A stretch of DNA of 64,000 nucleotides from Sapria himalayana. Its lineage: Eukaryota > Streptophyta > Magnoliopsida > Malpighiales > Rafflesiaceae. The stretch spans positions 434,001-498,000 of the forward strand of contig JAREIK010002645.1 of assembly GCA_029783825.1 (NCBI GenBank), written 5' to 3'. How positions within the stretch are numbered: the first letter of the stretch is position 1; each line of letters starts with the position of its first letter. Below are positions 22,022 to 34,383 of this stretch, piece after piece. The notes beneath the pieces were generated by a model. The model was not told where the DNA came from. It made no database searches and saw only the letters and a list, made by a program, of their open reading frames with translations. The translations under genes and the position numbers were made by a program.

Positions 22022-23604
22022 TGTCTACCAAAATTTACTAATCATCATATAAGATATACTTGGAAATAAACTTTATCTTTTTATGGCTCAGTAATCTCAA
22101 GTTAGAGCCACAACATTTTTTATTAAGCCATTAATTTTGAGCTATATAAAACTAACAAGCTATAATTACTCAGGTCAAAACCATTATAATTATTCAAAGT
22201 AATGACTTTTTGATTACTAAATATTATAGAGGACATTACTCGAGTATGAGTATTTCAAATGATGTGACTCTTATCATCAAATAAAGACTTAGGGGTGACT
22301 TATATGTGTAAGCAGAGTGTAAATACTATCACTAATTCCCAATGTCATAGTCATATACTTATCAAGATGGGTGGATAGCTTATGTCATAGGGTCCACATA
22401 GTGCCCCAACATATAATAATGTTTGAAGCTATCACCACCCTACAACCACTTAAATTTGATGGCACCGTGATCATTTCTGGATTACAAATAATGAAGGCAC
22501 GAAGTTATACGAGTATTTAATAGTATAGCAACATTGTGTTACATAGAGATCAAACTTAAGTAATGGTAATTGCATGCCCCATGTGGAATTCTTTATTACG
22601 TATGGACCATCCATGCTTAATAAAAGAAATAGGGATCAACCCTATATTTAAATCCAAAAATTAGGTTATCCTTGCGTCATTATGGATTTTTTTAAAACTT
22701 TTATATGTACTATACATATGATATTGTTTTTTTTTTTTAAATTTACACAAATATTAGGAGTACTCCACATTAATTAAATAAAATTATCACTTAAAAAATA
22801 TTGCCCCGCAAATCATTTTAAATTTTCACCACACAAAAATCACTTAAATATGTAGTTTACCCAAATCGGATAAACTCATTGAATAATTCCATTATTACAA
22901 GAGGCATTTTTCCAAAAACCAAGAAGAGAAGTCTGGAATTTTCTTTTTTTTTAAATGAAAAATCAAGAACTTTGTTAATTTTCAAAAAAAAAACTAAAAC
23001 AAGTTTTTTTGTTTTTTGAAAATCTTTCCTTTCTTTCTTTTTTTTATTCTTTTTTTCTCTCTCTAATATTTATCAACTTGCCAACCCAACACCCTCAAAA
23101 TTTTCACACTTTGTTTTGTTTTATCCCCTCACACATAAAAATAAAACATGATGGATAACAATAAAAACAAACACATTTTTTTATTAAATTTAAAACAAAA
23201 ATAAATCAAATTTATTAATAAATTAAAGCAAATTTAATTTTAATTTGATCAATAATCTAAACTAATTTAATATACTTATTCTACCTAATCCAGACAAACC
23301 CAACATAATGTCATGTCCAATTTTATTATCAATAGATTTTCTCTAAATCAATGCGGAGAAATATGTTTGTTCTACTCAATTATTTTTTAGGACTAATTAT
23401 AATGGATGAAAATAAAAATATTTTTCCAAGATAAATAATACTGTAAAAATGATTTTACTACAATGTTTCAAAATCTAATTTCCAAAAAAATAATAAAAAA
23501 TGCTGAAGATTTATCTTCGTGTCATTCCATCCAAATCATATATATGAAAAATTGTGCATCATGTTGTGTCTAGGTCGCTCGACCCAATTGGTACCTCTGG
23601 GCCA
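22021..23604. other. AT-rich intergenic sequence, nothing recognised
   Basis: No coding frame or element ends recognised. The part 22080-22680 is less AT-rich and may be an old retroelement fragment, but no motif supports a family. Confidence 0.4.
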
Positions 23605-24100
23605 TAGGAATCATCTAGCATTTTATTTCTTGTGTTTTTCTTTAGCTTTCATTTGATTTATTTGACTATAATCTAAATTTATTTAGTTGTCTGTCATCCT
23701 TGATATTAAAACTTAAATTTGTATACTTTTTTAAAAAATCATGAAAATATATCTTTCAACTCTCAATGATTATTTTTATTTTTTATTATAATTTACTTTT
23801 TCATTCTTAATATAAATTATTTGTTCATAAGATTTATTTTCATTCTTAATATAATCTACCCGATTAATTACTAATATCTTAGTTTTTATTTTTTTCTCAT
23901 CCTAGCATACTTATAAATATTATTTTTTTTATTCTTGAATTTGTAGTTTATCAAATAATTTATAACATTCTTTTAATTTAATTTTACTCAATGATTTTAG
24001 CTTTATGTTTCATCACCTTATAATATAATTTATAGTATTTTCATTTTTATTTTGTTATATTTCTTTAAAACAAACTCGTTTCTCTATAATAAAATCTAAA
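23605..24100. repeat. Dispersed repeat B, copy 1
   Basis: The reverse complement of 59505-59985 matches along the whole stretch (shared AAACTTAAATTTGTATA, TCATGAAAATATAT, TATAATTTACTTTTTCATTC, TTTCTTTAAAACAAACT). The two copies are inverted relative to each other. No coding or terminal motif recognised. Confidence 0.75.
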
Positions 24101-24253
24101 ATAGTAGTTTTTGAATTAAGAAAATACTTTCTAATTCGAAAATCAATTTACCAAAAAATGGAAACTACTTTTGATTCCAAAACTAGTTTCATTTTCAAAA
24201 AAAAAAGAAAATATAAATCAATTTTAGTCTCGAAAAGCAAATTTTTGGAAAAC

Positions 24254-24440
24254 TAGAGGTGTCAAGTGAGTGGGATTGCCCAGTCATATCACGAGGCCCG
24301 ACACAACACAATCAATAATCGTACCTAGACCTTAGCCACGATGGCCCATGGCATGACTTCTACCGTTCTGGGCTAGGACCACAAGGGCCTCATGTTGTGC
24401 CAGTCACGACCCATGGCCCGATCAAATGGGATGGCGACAA
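24254..24440. mobile_element. hAT-type element, one end only
   Basis: Begins TAGAGGTGTCAAGTGAGTGGG at 24254 and continues into GC-rich sequence with many GGCCC and CCCATGGC words like the other hAT MITEs here. No matching right end was found downstream, so it is truncated or decayed. Confidence 0.6.
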
Positions 24441-24893
24441 GACAAGGCCCACCACTATCATATTCGGTATAATAAAAGAATATACTCATATACTTTATTT
24501 GAGCCGTAGGATTATATCCAACAGCTCATATTCAAATAGAATTGGGAATCTCTTGCCACTCCAACTCAATGAAGAAATTTTGTCCATGATGCCTATTTTT
24601 AATTTGGGGAACTCAAATTGACTCAACTTGAACCAATCACAAAAGAGAAATTACCAATTGAGGCAGCTCCAATAATTTATTTTTCTAGGATAAAAAAATT
24701 ATAAGAAATAGAATTGATAAATAAATCATAGATATTTCCTCATATTATCCTGAGCTGTCAGTAAAGCACGTGTGGCACCCTTGGTAGGTTTGGCTTATAG
24801 TCCTGGTTGTGCGACTGTTATGATTGTTTTAACACTTCAACAACAATTATGATATCCATGGGGGGGCTGTTTGCTGAAAGGAACACGAGCAGT

Positions 24894-26179
24894 AAGATGT
24901 TTGTATCGATGCAGGTGTCCGCGGCACAAAAGGACTGAGAAGATCAAAATTATCAAAGATGAAGTGCCTGGACGCAGACACTATATTTAAATGGCATGTT
25001 GAATCAGGCGGGGAGGTTGCTGATGAATCATCAAACAGTAAAAAAAAATCAGCCAGGAACAACTGAAAGACAGAGGGAGAGAGAGACATGAGGCTCCAAG
25101 AAGAAGAAGAAGATGATGATGATGATGAGGGGAAGTATAAGATTTGTATAAGAGAAGGCGATAAAGCTGTTGGAGAATCATTCGAAGAAGTGACACCGTC
25201 TGGAGGGAATTGTGGTCAGAGAGTCCGATTTGCGGAGCAGGTGGAGGTTTTCGGTCGGGTCGAAGAGGGGGATAAGATGGTGCAGGAAAAGTGATTTTCT
25301 GAGGAGGAAGATAATTTGGTCTGAGAGGCAATATTGAATTATATTAGAGCTAATGGGCTAGGTGACTGTCTCAACATGATTCTTCATAGCAAACACCACC
25401 GTCAAGTTAGAGCGTGTTGGAGTGAAATAGGGCAGCGTTGCCTTGGCGGACAATAATGAACGTGTATTTTTTGGGCCCTTGTACTGTACGAGAGAGGAGA
25501 GGCTCGTGCTTGGGTAGCCGAAGAGTATGATTTCATCCATAAGTTTCATAGAAAGCACGGGCCCGACTGTAAGACAATGGGAGAGGCACTAGGGAGGCAC
25601 AGGCTGCATGTGAAGGAAGCATGGCGCCGAACAATATTTGCAACGTTGAAGGAGGGCCACCTGTCGCAGGATGTGAGGTTTCAGGACCTGTTTGATTTAG
25701 TCAACCTTGATCTGCGTCGCAAGGCCTTTGACTGCGAGGTGAAGAAAACAAAGCACGAGATGCTGCGAGATGACATCTCCTGATCGTCATTCAGGGACAA
25801 GATGCAGACACGAAGTTATGCTGTTTGTAGCATGCAATGGTATCACCGGTTGGCATCTCCCATGGTTCTCCAAGGGGAATGGATGGATGTGGATGTCTAC
25901 CATCTTCTAATTGAACTCTATCTGCTGGATGCTCCCTGTGTTGAAGATGTGGATTGGGATGCTCTTGTGAAGCATGGGGCAGGATATGTTTCTCGAAAGC
26001 ATCGGAAACAAATGGTGAAGCATCTCAGTGAGGGTCGGGCCAAGCCGTTTGCCGAACAAGTTGACATTCTTATGGATCGGTATTGCCCAGATGTGCTTGA
26101 GGCAAGAGAGCTCTGCGAGAGCAGCATAGTACGTTCAAGCAGCAGTGCAGTAGCAGAATCAGTAGACGTGCTCGAGTGA
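24894..26179 (+). pseudogene. REB1/TTF1-like Myb protein, pseudogene
   Basis: Matches the plant Myb family related to RNA polymerase I termination factor (TTF1/REB1) and DMTF1. From ATG 25088 to TGA 26179 a single frame stays in register for 1092 nt. It reads an acidic N-part, VRFAEQVEVF, FSEEEDNLV, LNYIRANGLGDCLNMIL and CWSEIGQR. Next come WVAEEYDFIHKFHRKHGPD, MGEALGRHRLHVKEAWRR (Myb repeats), FQDLFDLVNLDLR, MLRDDIS, RSYAVCSMQWYHRLASPMV, CVEDVDWDALV, KQMVKHL and EQVDILMDRYCPDVLEARE. Five nonsense codons interrupt it: TGA after VQEK, TGA after NLV, TAA TGA after LGGQ, and TGA after DDIS where the family usually has W. There are no frameshifts. In-frame codons continue upstream to about 24894. 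Introns are absent over the whole span, so a retrocopy is possible; no poly-A tail is clear. Confidence 0.8.
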
Positions 26180-26692
26180 GATCTTTGGCTCCACCTTGAT
26201 CAATGCCCATCCAGAGGCGCACCTCGCGAGGCCGTCTTTCTTGTTTTTTTAATTGTTCTACAGCAGCAGGCATCATCAGGCATCAGCATGCTGCAGTGGG
26301 CAGTGGCTTCTCCTGAAATTGTGATGCAGTTGCAGGTACACACACAGCTTTATTATATTGTTTTGCAGTATTATATTCTCTCTTTCACCTGTTCTAATTT
26401 CCATGAACACATACCATGCCAGTACCTGATGCCCATGATCAGACGCACCCAATTCACATATTTGTTTTATTTTTGGGTGAATCTTGTGGTGGAAGCATGG
26501 TAATTTGGAATCTCTTACACATCTTTGTTTTCTTTCTCATGGGTGAATCTTTGTGATTTTTATTAATTTCAACTTTTGCCTCTCCACATATGATTGATCA
26601 TACGTGGAGACTTTTGTTCCAATGGCTTGATTTTATGTTGTCTGGACTCTTATTTTCATTTTTAGTGCTCACAAATGGCTGCTTTTTAGATA
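26180..26692. other. Sequence between Myb pseudogene and Copia remnant
   Basis: The first about 320 bases keep the higher GC of the pseudogene and may be its 3' UTR. They contain CAG-GTACAC and TTTTGCAG sequences that could be a 3' UTR intron. No coding seen. Confidence 0.4.
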
Positions 26693-27710
26693 GATACCAA
26701 AACTACTTTTCTTAATGATAAACTCAAAAAAAAATCTATATGAAGCTTCCTCCTGGTTATTCTCACCTTCTAGGGTTTCATCACAAAGTATGTCAATTAC
26801 ATTGGATACTTTATGGTCTTAAGGAAGCTCCTCGAACATGATTTGTAAAGTTCAGTTCTTTCTCTTAGAATACTTTTTTCTGGTAGTTCCTTTGGTACAA
26901 TTATATATTTTTTGATACTTAATGGTCTAAAAGGTTCAACTTTTGCAAAAGGTTATTATTTTACCTAGGTTAATTATACTTTCAATATGATTTCTAGAGC
27001 CAATATCATTAATAGTAAGATAATCAACATATCTATTGAGTATGACCATCACCTAAATTTTCATGATGACAAATTATTATCTGATGCTACTCCACGTAGA
27101 TAGCTTGTTGGAAGTTTAATTTATCTCATCGTTATCTATCATGATATTTTTTATGCAGTTGATCTCATATTGGATAGTTGATCTCACTGATTGTTGATCT
27201 ACTATAGGATATTATTTTCTTCCAAAAAATAGATTCTCTTTTCTCTAGCTTTGAAGCAGAATATATGGTACTGCTGCCTCTACTACTGTTAAACTTATTA
27301 GATCGTGTTGGTTAATACTAGGTCTTAGTGTTGATTGTTTCATCGCAATTAAACTTCATAATATTAGATATATTGAGATTGATTATTATATTACTCTTCA
27401 TCATCTACTTTAGGGTACACTCGCACTTTAGTTTGTTTTTTCTTCGGATCAATTAGCTGATATCTTCACAACTATGTCTCTTCCTCCAGGAACTTTTTGA
27501 GTTTTAGCTCTCAAACTTAATTATAATTTCTCTTATATCAACACTAGTGATGAATTCTAGGGGGGGATATTAGATTGTTATTTTGTATGGATTTTTGGAT
27601 TTGTTTAGTTTATACGAGTCTTTGTCTTCCACATGTATATCACACATTTTTCCTAATACAAAGACTCAAGTCTTGTCATGAATCTTAACTTATCATTTAT
27701 CAATACAACA
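26693..27710 (+). pseudogene. Copia retrotransposon 3' part (RT, RNase H, PPT, LTR)
   Basis: Ty1/Copia polyprotein remnant with frameshifts and stops. It reads FLNDKLKKKIYMKLPPGYSH (reverse transcriptase), CQLHWILYGLKEAPR, then after a gap with internal deletions LVGSLIYL and IFYAVDLI. The RNase H end has RYIEIDYYITLHHLL and SSDQLADIFT then SLPPG. A polypurine tract (27560-27566, run of G) precedes a short putative LTR of about 27568-27710. The 5' part of the element is missing, and the remnant starts abruptly about 500 bases after the Myb pseudogene. Confidence 0.82.
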
Positions 27711-27768
27711 ACTTGGCCAATGATAAGTGAGACATTATGTACCACCCCCAACTATAATAAGAGTTAAA

Positions 27769-28510
27769 GAGCTGTTTGATAACGTACTTAAAATCCTCAA
27801 ATTATTGAAAATTAAAATTTTCAACTGCTTGAAATTTTAAGTGAGTCTGATAAAAAATATTTGGAGCTGAAAATTTATAATATCAAGTGAAAATTCATTA
27901 AAATTTTTAAGTAAGTAGAGATCTACTTAATGTTGAAGGCTAAAAATTGTCAATAATTTTTTTAAAATTATCATTTTATCCTTTTTTTTATTAATTTTCT
28001 CATTCATGTTACAGTTCATTTTGTGAATCTGTCTTCTTCTCCTCCTTTATCTTTCACCACAAATCCTAACCCTAATTCTCTTTTAATATTAATTTAAGAG
28101 TTGAAATAGCAAATTAATTAGTTGTTCATTAATTTTTATTTTTATATTAAAATTTTGGATAGTTTTAAAAAGTTTAAATTTTATTAATTATTTTTTTAGA
28201 TTTATGATTTATTTATGGATATGTTTTTAGAGAATTTATTTTTTTAAATAATTAATAATTATAGTGAAAAAAAAATTAGAATTTATTTATATTGGATAAT
28301 ATGTAATATAATAATAATAATAAGGATAAATATGTAAAATACATAATTTTAAATATTCAATATTTACATGTATCAAACAATATATTTATATTCAGCTGTC
28401 AATTAATAGTAATTTTTCAATATAAATTCAAAATTTATAAAATTCAGCCTTAATTTTTCAATATTTTATTTTATAGTACTTATTTTTTTCAGTTTTATCA
28501 AACGGGTCCT
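27769..28510. mobile_element. MITE with TTTGATAA ends, about 740 bp
   Basis: The left end GAGCTGTTTGATAACG and the right end TTTTATCAAACGGGTCC are imperfect inverted repeats sharing the TTTGATAA core. The interior is AT-rich and non-coding. The type resembles common plant hAT-like MITEs with G-x-x-C-x-G-TTTG ends. No clean target duplication was found, so the exact borders are uncertain. Confidence 0.5.
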
Positions 28511-28553
28511 ACGTGTTCGTTATGTCAAAATTATCTTTTAGTGAATATACTAT

Positions 28554-28577
28554 ATTGTTTAGTATATACTAAACAAT
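28554..28577. repeat. Perfect 24-bp palindrome
   Basis: ATTGTTTAGTAT followed directly by its reverse complement. It lies just outside the MITE right end. Confidence 0.7.
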
Positions 28578-29879
28578 AAATTAGTTGCTTCTAATCAATA
28601 TCTACAATTATTATTTGAGTGCAAAGTCATCATTTTGAGAAGAAATGTTTAAAATCTATACTTTCATCTTTATGAAAAGTTTCATAATGAATTTAGTTCC
28701 CCCACTTAAATTATTTAAAATCTAAACTCATATTTTTCTTGAGATCATTATGTAAAGATTCATTATATAAAAATAATTAAAAAAATCACAAAAATTTTAA
28801 AATTAAAAAAAAATACATCAATTGAAAAATAATTATGTTTTAGCATATTGAAAATATTATTATAAAAATGTCCCTCTCATGCCATGTTAGTATCAATATA
28901 TGTGTGCATGTGTATGTATTATAATATAATATATAGATTTATAGTATATATATTTCATATATCTATATATTATACATTGTACATATATAGTATATATGTT
29001 ATATGTTTACATACATTATATATATATTATAAATAATATATATATATTTGTGTATGTGTGTGTGTGTATTATATATATAAACACTCACAAACACATATAT
29101 TATATGTACACTACAAATATACATGTATATGAATATTTCTATATACTTATTTATATGTTTACACATAGTATAAATATATATATTATACATATTTTCAACA
29201 CAAATTATGTGAATATATAACATATATGTTGTGTGTTTGTGTGTATATATATATAGTATATTTGATTTTTGTGTGCAATTCATGTCTATGTATAATATAA
29301 AAAAAAATTAAAATAATATTTTAAAAAAAAAAAAAAAATCCAGGTTTGGACCCACTGTTGTTCGTAGGCATTGTTAATTTGTAAGTCATATCTCAATTTT
29401 CAACCCAATTCGACCCTTGTTTTCTTTTTAAATGTGACATGTTATTTTTATAGATTCTCACATGATAGATCAGGATTTTCATATTGATGATTTTAAGTAT
29501 GCTAAAATGTAATCACTTTTTATTTTTGTGCATTTATTTTTTCTAAATTTGAAAAATTAATAATTATTTTAAAAATTGCATGACGTCACATAAATATACA
29601 ATTTTTTTTTCTTTTTATTTAAAATGCAAAAGTTACCGAACGTGACTCATTTTTATTTTATAAGGTGATTTTAAAATGAAAATAAAGTGGCAAATGAAAT
29701 TGATTTCAAATGTATTTTAATATTCTAATTGATCAAATGTATATAGCTTGTAATTATAAATGATTAACTATACTATATTTTGTGATTTTAAATCTTTAAA
29801 AATAAAATTATCTAGTTAACCGTGCTAAAACATGTTCCTTATTCCAAATTATTTTGAATTTGCATATTTTTATCTTAAA
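28578..29879. other. AT-rich intergenic sequence with TATATG-type simple repeats
   Basis: 28890-29280 is cryptically simple (TATATA, ACATAT, TGTGTA). Open frames there on both strands come from low complexity. Nothing else recognised. Confidence 0.5.
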
Positions 29880-30301
29880 CACACACACACACACACACAC
29901 AACACACACACACACCACACTCACACAAACACACACACACACACACACCACACACACACACCACACACACACACACACACCACACACACACACACCACAC
30001 ACACACACACACCACACACACACACACCACACACACACACACACACCACACACACACACACCACACACACACACCACACACACACACACACACACACCAC
30101 ACACACACACAAACACACACAAACACACACACAAACGCACACACAAACGCACACACAAACGCACACACAAACACACACACAAACGCACACACAAACACAC
30201 ACACACAAACGCACACACAAACACACACACAAACACACACACACCATACACACACACACACACACCACACACACACACACAGACAAATGCACACACACAC
30301 A
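29880..30301. repeat. Long compound AC microsatellite
   Basis: About 420 bases of AC repeats interrupted regularly by CC (ACACCACAC) in the first two thirds and by AAAC/AAACGC (CACACACAAACG) in the last third. This suggests two higher-order repeat phases. The long open frames in it (Thr-His or Cys-Val repeats) are not genes. Confidence 0.95.
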
Positions 30302-31027
30302 ATCCAAGTTCCAAGTATTTACATACATTATGCCCAATATATATTTATTAACAAAGTATGGATCAAGCTAAGCTTTTCAAAAGTGCAAGGATAAATGGAC
30401 TTGATAGAGAGGTGCGACAAAAATTTACTAGACACTTGTCTTCCTAGCAGTTGAAAGGAAGAAGGCTTATCCTAGCATAGAGAAAATACGACCTTAAGGA
30501 ATTCCTCACCTTGCAACTAGTTTTGTTGTGTATTTGTGGAAATCAATGGTAGATAATGGTTTCCATGTTCACATCTCACGGTGGGATATAAGCCTGAAGA
30601 AATGGTGAAAGTGGATGCTCTTGATCCATCCCATTGAGCATGCTAGTCTCCAACCAATCCATTTCAATGGCAGAGCAAGTCCCCCCTTGGCCTTCTAAGT
30701 TCTACCAAAACTTGTGATAATGCAACTCCATTTGCATGAGTAATGTTGAGGTTGAAGAATTAAGGCCAATTTTGTGGTATTTATTTATAAGGTAGATGAT
30801 ACTTAGAGTAGAGCATCCTAAAGAATGTTATATTCATACACAACTATAACTTTGAATGGACTAATGGGTTGGTCAGATCATCTTCTTAGTTCTTATGCTA
30901 TCTGTTTGTAGTCTAGATTTTGATTTTTAATTCTTTTACTTCTCTCCCCTTTTCTTTCATGATGTAAGCCATTGCGTTCTTATCTAGAGCATGTCATAAC
31001 TACTAGGCGGATTACCAATCAAGCCAT
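30302..31027. other. Less AT-rich sequence, no gene recognised
   Basis: Composition is nearer to coding sequence (short frames such as KLFKSARINGLDREVRQKF near 30372), but stops are frequent in all frames and no family was recognised. It may be part of an old LINE, since a LINE fragment follows. Confidence 0.35.
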
Positions 31028-31399
31028 TTAAATTACTAAAATAACCTTTTTGATGGGCTTTAGTATCAACATTCCATCTCTAGTAGGGTATACGTTCCAT
31101 ATCGCCGACATAGAAGCTTCAGTGTGCTGGAAATTGAAACTTCTCCCCCTTGATTTCTGTCCACTCCATGATGTTTCGCCAGATGTCCCTGCAAAATATG
31201 CGCTGAAAAAAAAATAAGTTTTTTTGGTTTCAGTAGTGCTGCAAAATTCACATTTTGTATTCTGTGGAGTTGAAAATAGCTGGTCTTTAGTTATTCGCTT
31301 CTCTCGTTTGATAATCCAGAGAAATATGGCATGTTTAGGGATGAGATTGTGAGTCCAAATCAACTTATTCCATACAGATTTCTTATTCGGTTGATGCAC
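31028..31399 (-). pseudogene. LINE fragment with zf-RVT domain
   Basis: The frame starting near 31399 reads VWNKLIWTHNLIPKHAIFLW, ITKDQLF and CEFCSTTETK. This is the zinc-binding region behind the reverse transcriptase in plant L1 ORF2 (W-x-x-x-I-W, P-K-H-A-x-F-x-W, C-x-x-C). The second half of the usual zinc motif is degraded (YFFFSAYFA instead of a C-containing end). The rest of the element is not seen. Confidence 0.7.
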
Positions 31400-31408
31400 A
31401 ATGATTTC

Positions 31409-31747
31409 TTGGAGCCTTGAGACGCAAGGCGCGCACCTAAGGCGTGGACTTTTGTGAAGTGAAATGTGACTTTAGATGCACATAAATTTTTATTAAATAT
31501 AATTCTATTAATAAAAAAAATAAATATTCATAATATTTAAATAAATTTTGATAAAAAAATAAATAAAATTATATACATTTCAATATATAATTATAAATTT
31601 TGAGAATAAACATATTTTTTAAAAAAAATTATAATATATAAGGCGCGCCTTTTCAGTAAGGCGCATGCCTTGGAAGGCAAGGTGCTATAGCTAGGGAGTA
31701 GTTGTGCCTTGAGCCTAGGCACGCCCTTAAGCACGCCTTTCACAACT
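31409..31747. mobile_element. Short element with GGCGCGC-rich ends
   Basis: GC-rich ends (GAGACGCAAGGCGCGCACC on the left, TGAGCCTAGGCACGCCC on the right) surround an AT-rich middle, and GGCGCGCC occurs near 31642. It is flanked by ATGATTT at 31401-31407 and 31748-31754, a possible 7- to 8-bp target duplication. Clear terminal inverted repeats were not found. This resembles a GGCGCG-rich repeat common in plant genomes. Confidence 0.5.
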
Positions 31748-31755
31748 ATGATTTG

Positions 31756-32980
31756 GTGACCATATGTTAGCTAATTGGGTATCTCCAACAATAAAGGCTT
31801 TATCAAAATTTTTATGGTGAGCACAAGCAAAAACTTATTTTTCAAAATATTGATGATGTGTTGACAAGTTCTCCCCCCTATTTGGTGCTCGTACTACCTT
31901 GTCATGACGAGTAAGGATTATGTTCTTGAAGCCCTATTTGGTCCATATCTAGCTAAGCTTTTCAATAATGTGCTAGAGAAAGATGCGAATGGAAATTAAC
32001 CCTAATCTCTGGAAGTGGTTTTTTCATTGTCATAATTTTGTGTTACAGTAAAAAAATATTAAAGTTATGGTCAATCCTAGCTCAGAGAATATTATTTACG
32101 GTTATTCTCAGTGCTATGATATTTACCTCCAAAGACAAAAAATTAAGCCGCGACCATTCCTAGCACTGCAATTTTGTATCCTTTAAAGAATTTATTCCAA
32201 TCACAACATTATAATTATTGTGATATCATTCTATGATTTTGGTATTCTAAAGAATTTCTAATTAGACAATAAAGTCGTGAACTCAACGCAATGTTGCTAC
32301 TTTCAGCTCAAAACATTGCATGGGATTAGGAGAATTAGTGGACAAGCTAAGAGCACGCAAAAGTCTCAGGCGGTGTGATTCCAATCCTCAATTAGGGGAG
32401 TTGAAATTTAGATTCACACTTGGACTTTTATTGGGAAACCTCAATTGAATGAGATACCTCCCAAAATATTGGATCTTAACTTTTTTCTTAATATCAGGTT
32501 AAATTGATATCTAGATTTTGTACAATATACTTGTGTATGATAAATTAATGATTTTATAAAGTTTGTGTTAAGGTATTGGTTTGAATGTTAATTAGAATTA
32601 AAACCTAGGATTTTCACTATACCATAAGTTTATGCACATTGATGTAGTTAACATTTAAGTCATGAGACATAATCATATGATATGATAAGAAGGAAGTGAG
32701 TACTATTATAATTTTAATATGTGAGATAAGCTTGTGTGATCTCCAATGTTGAATAAATTTTTATCTTTGCAAGTATAGTATTTATAGAGTCCAAAGTATG
32801 AACGTATTTATGATCAATATGTTATGCATATTCTAAAAAAACTAACCTTGAGTACTGTATGAGTTAAGTAGAATATTTAACCAATGAGTTCTAGAGTCAT
32901 GAAATAGTTGTGATTGATGATGAAAGATAAGTCAGGAGGCACTATAACTTTTTATGCGATTCATATAAATATATTTATTA
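31756..32980. other. Intergenic sequence, nothing recognised
   Basis: Moderately AT-rich sequence with stops in all frames and no element ends recognised. The first 300 bases may still belong to the old LINE that carries the fragment at 31028-31399. Confidence 0.4.
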
Positions 32981-32984
32981 ATTA

Positions 32985-34030
32985 TCATGAATATGAAACT
33001 TACGAAGTCAAAAAAAATGTATTTATTATCATACCATGAATAAAAGATATGACTCTGAAGCGGTGAAATATTAAGGTAATAATTATGAAAGATTGTTTTT
33101 TCATAGTGATGATCTAATGATGACAATCATCTTATATAGAAAGAGGGCATTGAGCATTTATATACTATTATATTATTCATCCGACAATCGAATATATTAT
33201 TACTAAAATAGTAAAAAAATATCATTATGCACAAGAAAATGAGCTATAATTCATTTATCATTTATTGATTGAATTGTTAACATAATCTTTGTGAGATTGA
33301 TACATAAACTTATGTCTACTTTACTACTTGTATGTCTAATATACATGCAGAATAATGTTGGATGAGAAACGATTGCCCAACATATTTTGGAGATTATAAT
33401 TTAACAATAAGTTTTGATACCCTCACAATGTTATAAGATCAAATATATTTATTATCATATCATCTCGTGTCTTTAAGATATTAGAGATCAAAGAATGAAT
33501 ATGTATATTCAAAGTAAATGTCAATGATAGTTGATATATTACATAAAATGAGTAAAAGTGCGAATGATCAATGATTGGGATAATATGTGGCTTTGGTAGT
33601 GAAATTTCAAGGTGATAACTACGAAAAATAATTCATAGAAATAGTCCAAAGATGAAAATCACCATATATAGCAAGAGAGCACTGAGCATTTATATACTAC
33701 TATATTATTCATTCGACAATCGAATGTAACATTGCTCAAATATTTAATAAATTTCATTATGCACAATAAATTGAGCTAACTTTAGAGTCTAAGTATCATA
33801 CTAAAAACTTAAGTATATAAAATCAACTCGAGCTATAGTTCATTTACTACTTATTGATTAAATTGATTACATAATTTCCATAAGATTAATATTTAGACCT
33901 CATGTCTATGTTACTATTTGTATAACTAATATATTTGCGGAACTATGTTGAAAGAAAAATAATTGCTCAACAAACTTAGGAGACTGCCATTTAACAAGTT
34001 TTGATACCCTCACAAAATTATAATAAGTTT
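32985..34030. repeat. Two-unit tandem repeat, period about 531
   Basis: The unit at about 32985-33470 recurs at about 33560-34030. Shared runs are TGAGCATTTATATACTA (33151 and 33682), ATTATTCAT then CGACAATCGAAT, TCATTATGCACAA and GTTTTGATACCCTCACAA. Divergence is high. Function unknown; possibly from an old retroelement. Confidence 0.65.
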
Positions 34031-34282
34031 TTTGCCTTATTGTTAGGAATTTATTGTTTATAGTTTGTTTAATCAACTTGAATTGACATAATAATTCTTA
34101 TAACATGATATTTTCATTTATAATTAAATGAATATAAATTATTATTTTGTGTTTGTATTGCATGTATTTTGTTTTGTTTTCTTTTTTGTTTGTATTGTAT
34201 TCATTATATCTACATGAGCAAAAATTGTGTTTGATTTAATATATTGGGACCAAGAAATTAAGAAAACAACGAGAATACTTAC

Positions 34283-34378
34283 AAAATATAGAGTTGAGAG
34301 AGAGCATGTGGAAAAAACTGATAGCAACATAGATCACCAGTGTGTTGAAGGACAAGCATTCCAATTGCCCAATCCTCA
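34283..34378 (-). other. Exon-like block, unidentified
   Basis: A 96-base block on the minus strand with a CAG acceptor before 34378 and a consensus GTAAGT donor after 34283. One open frame reads EDWAIGMLVLQHTG then CCYQFFPHALSQLYI; a second frame is also open. Composition is less AT-rich than the surroundings. No family recognised and no partner exon found. Confidence 0.3.
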
Positions 34379-34383
34379 CTGAA

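Noticed and set aside
24847..25331. Minus-strand frames opposite the Myb pseudogene
   Set aside because: The plus strand has the clear family similarity.
28999..29283. Tyr/Ile-rich open frames on both strands
   Set aside because: Low-complexity TATATG sequence.
29808..30371. Five overlapping open frames of 138-179 codons on both strands
   Set aside because: All are Thr-His or Cys-Val repeats produced by the AC microsatellite.
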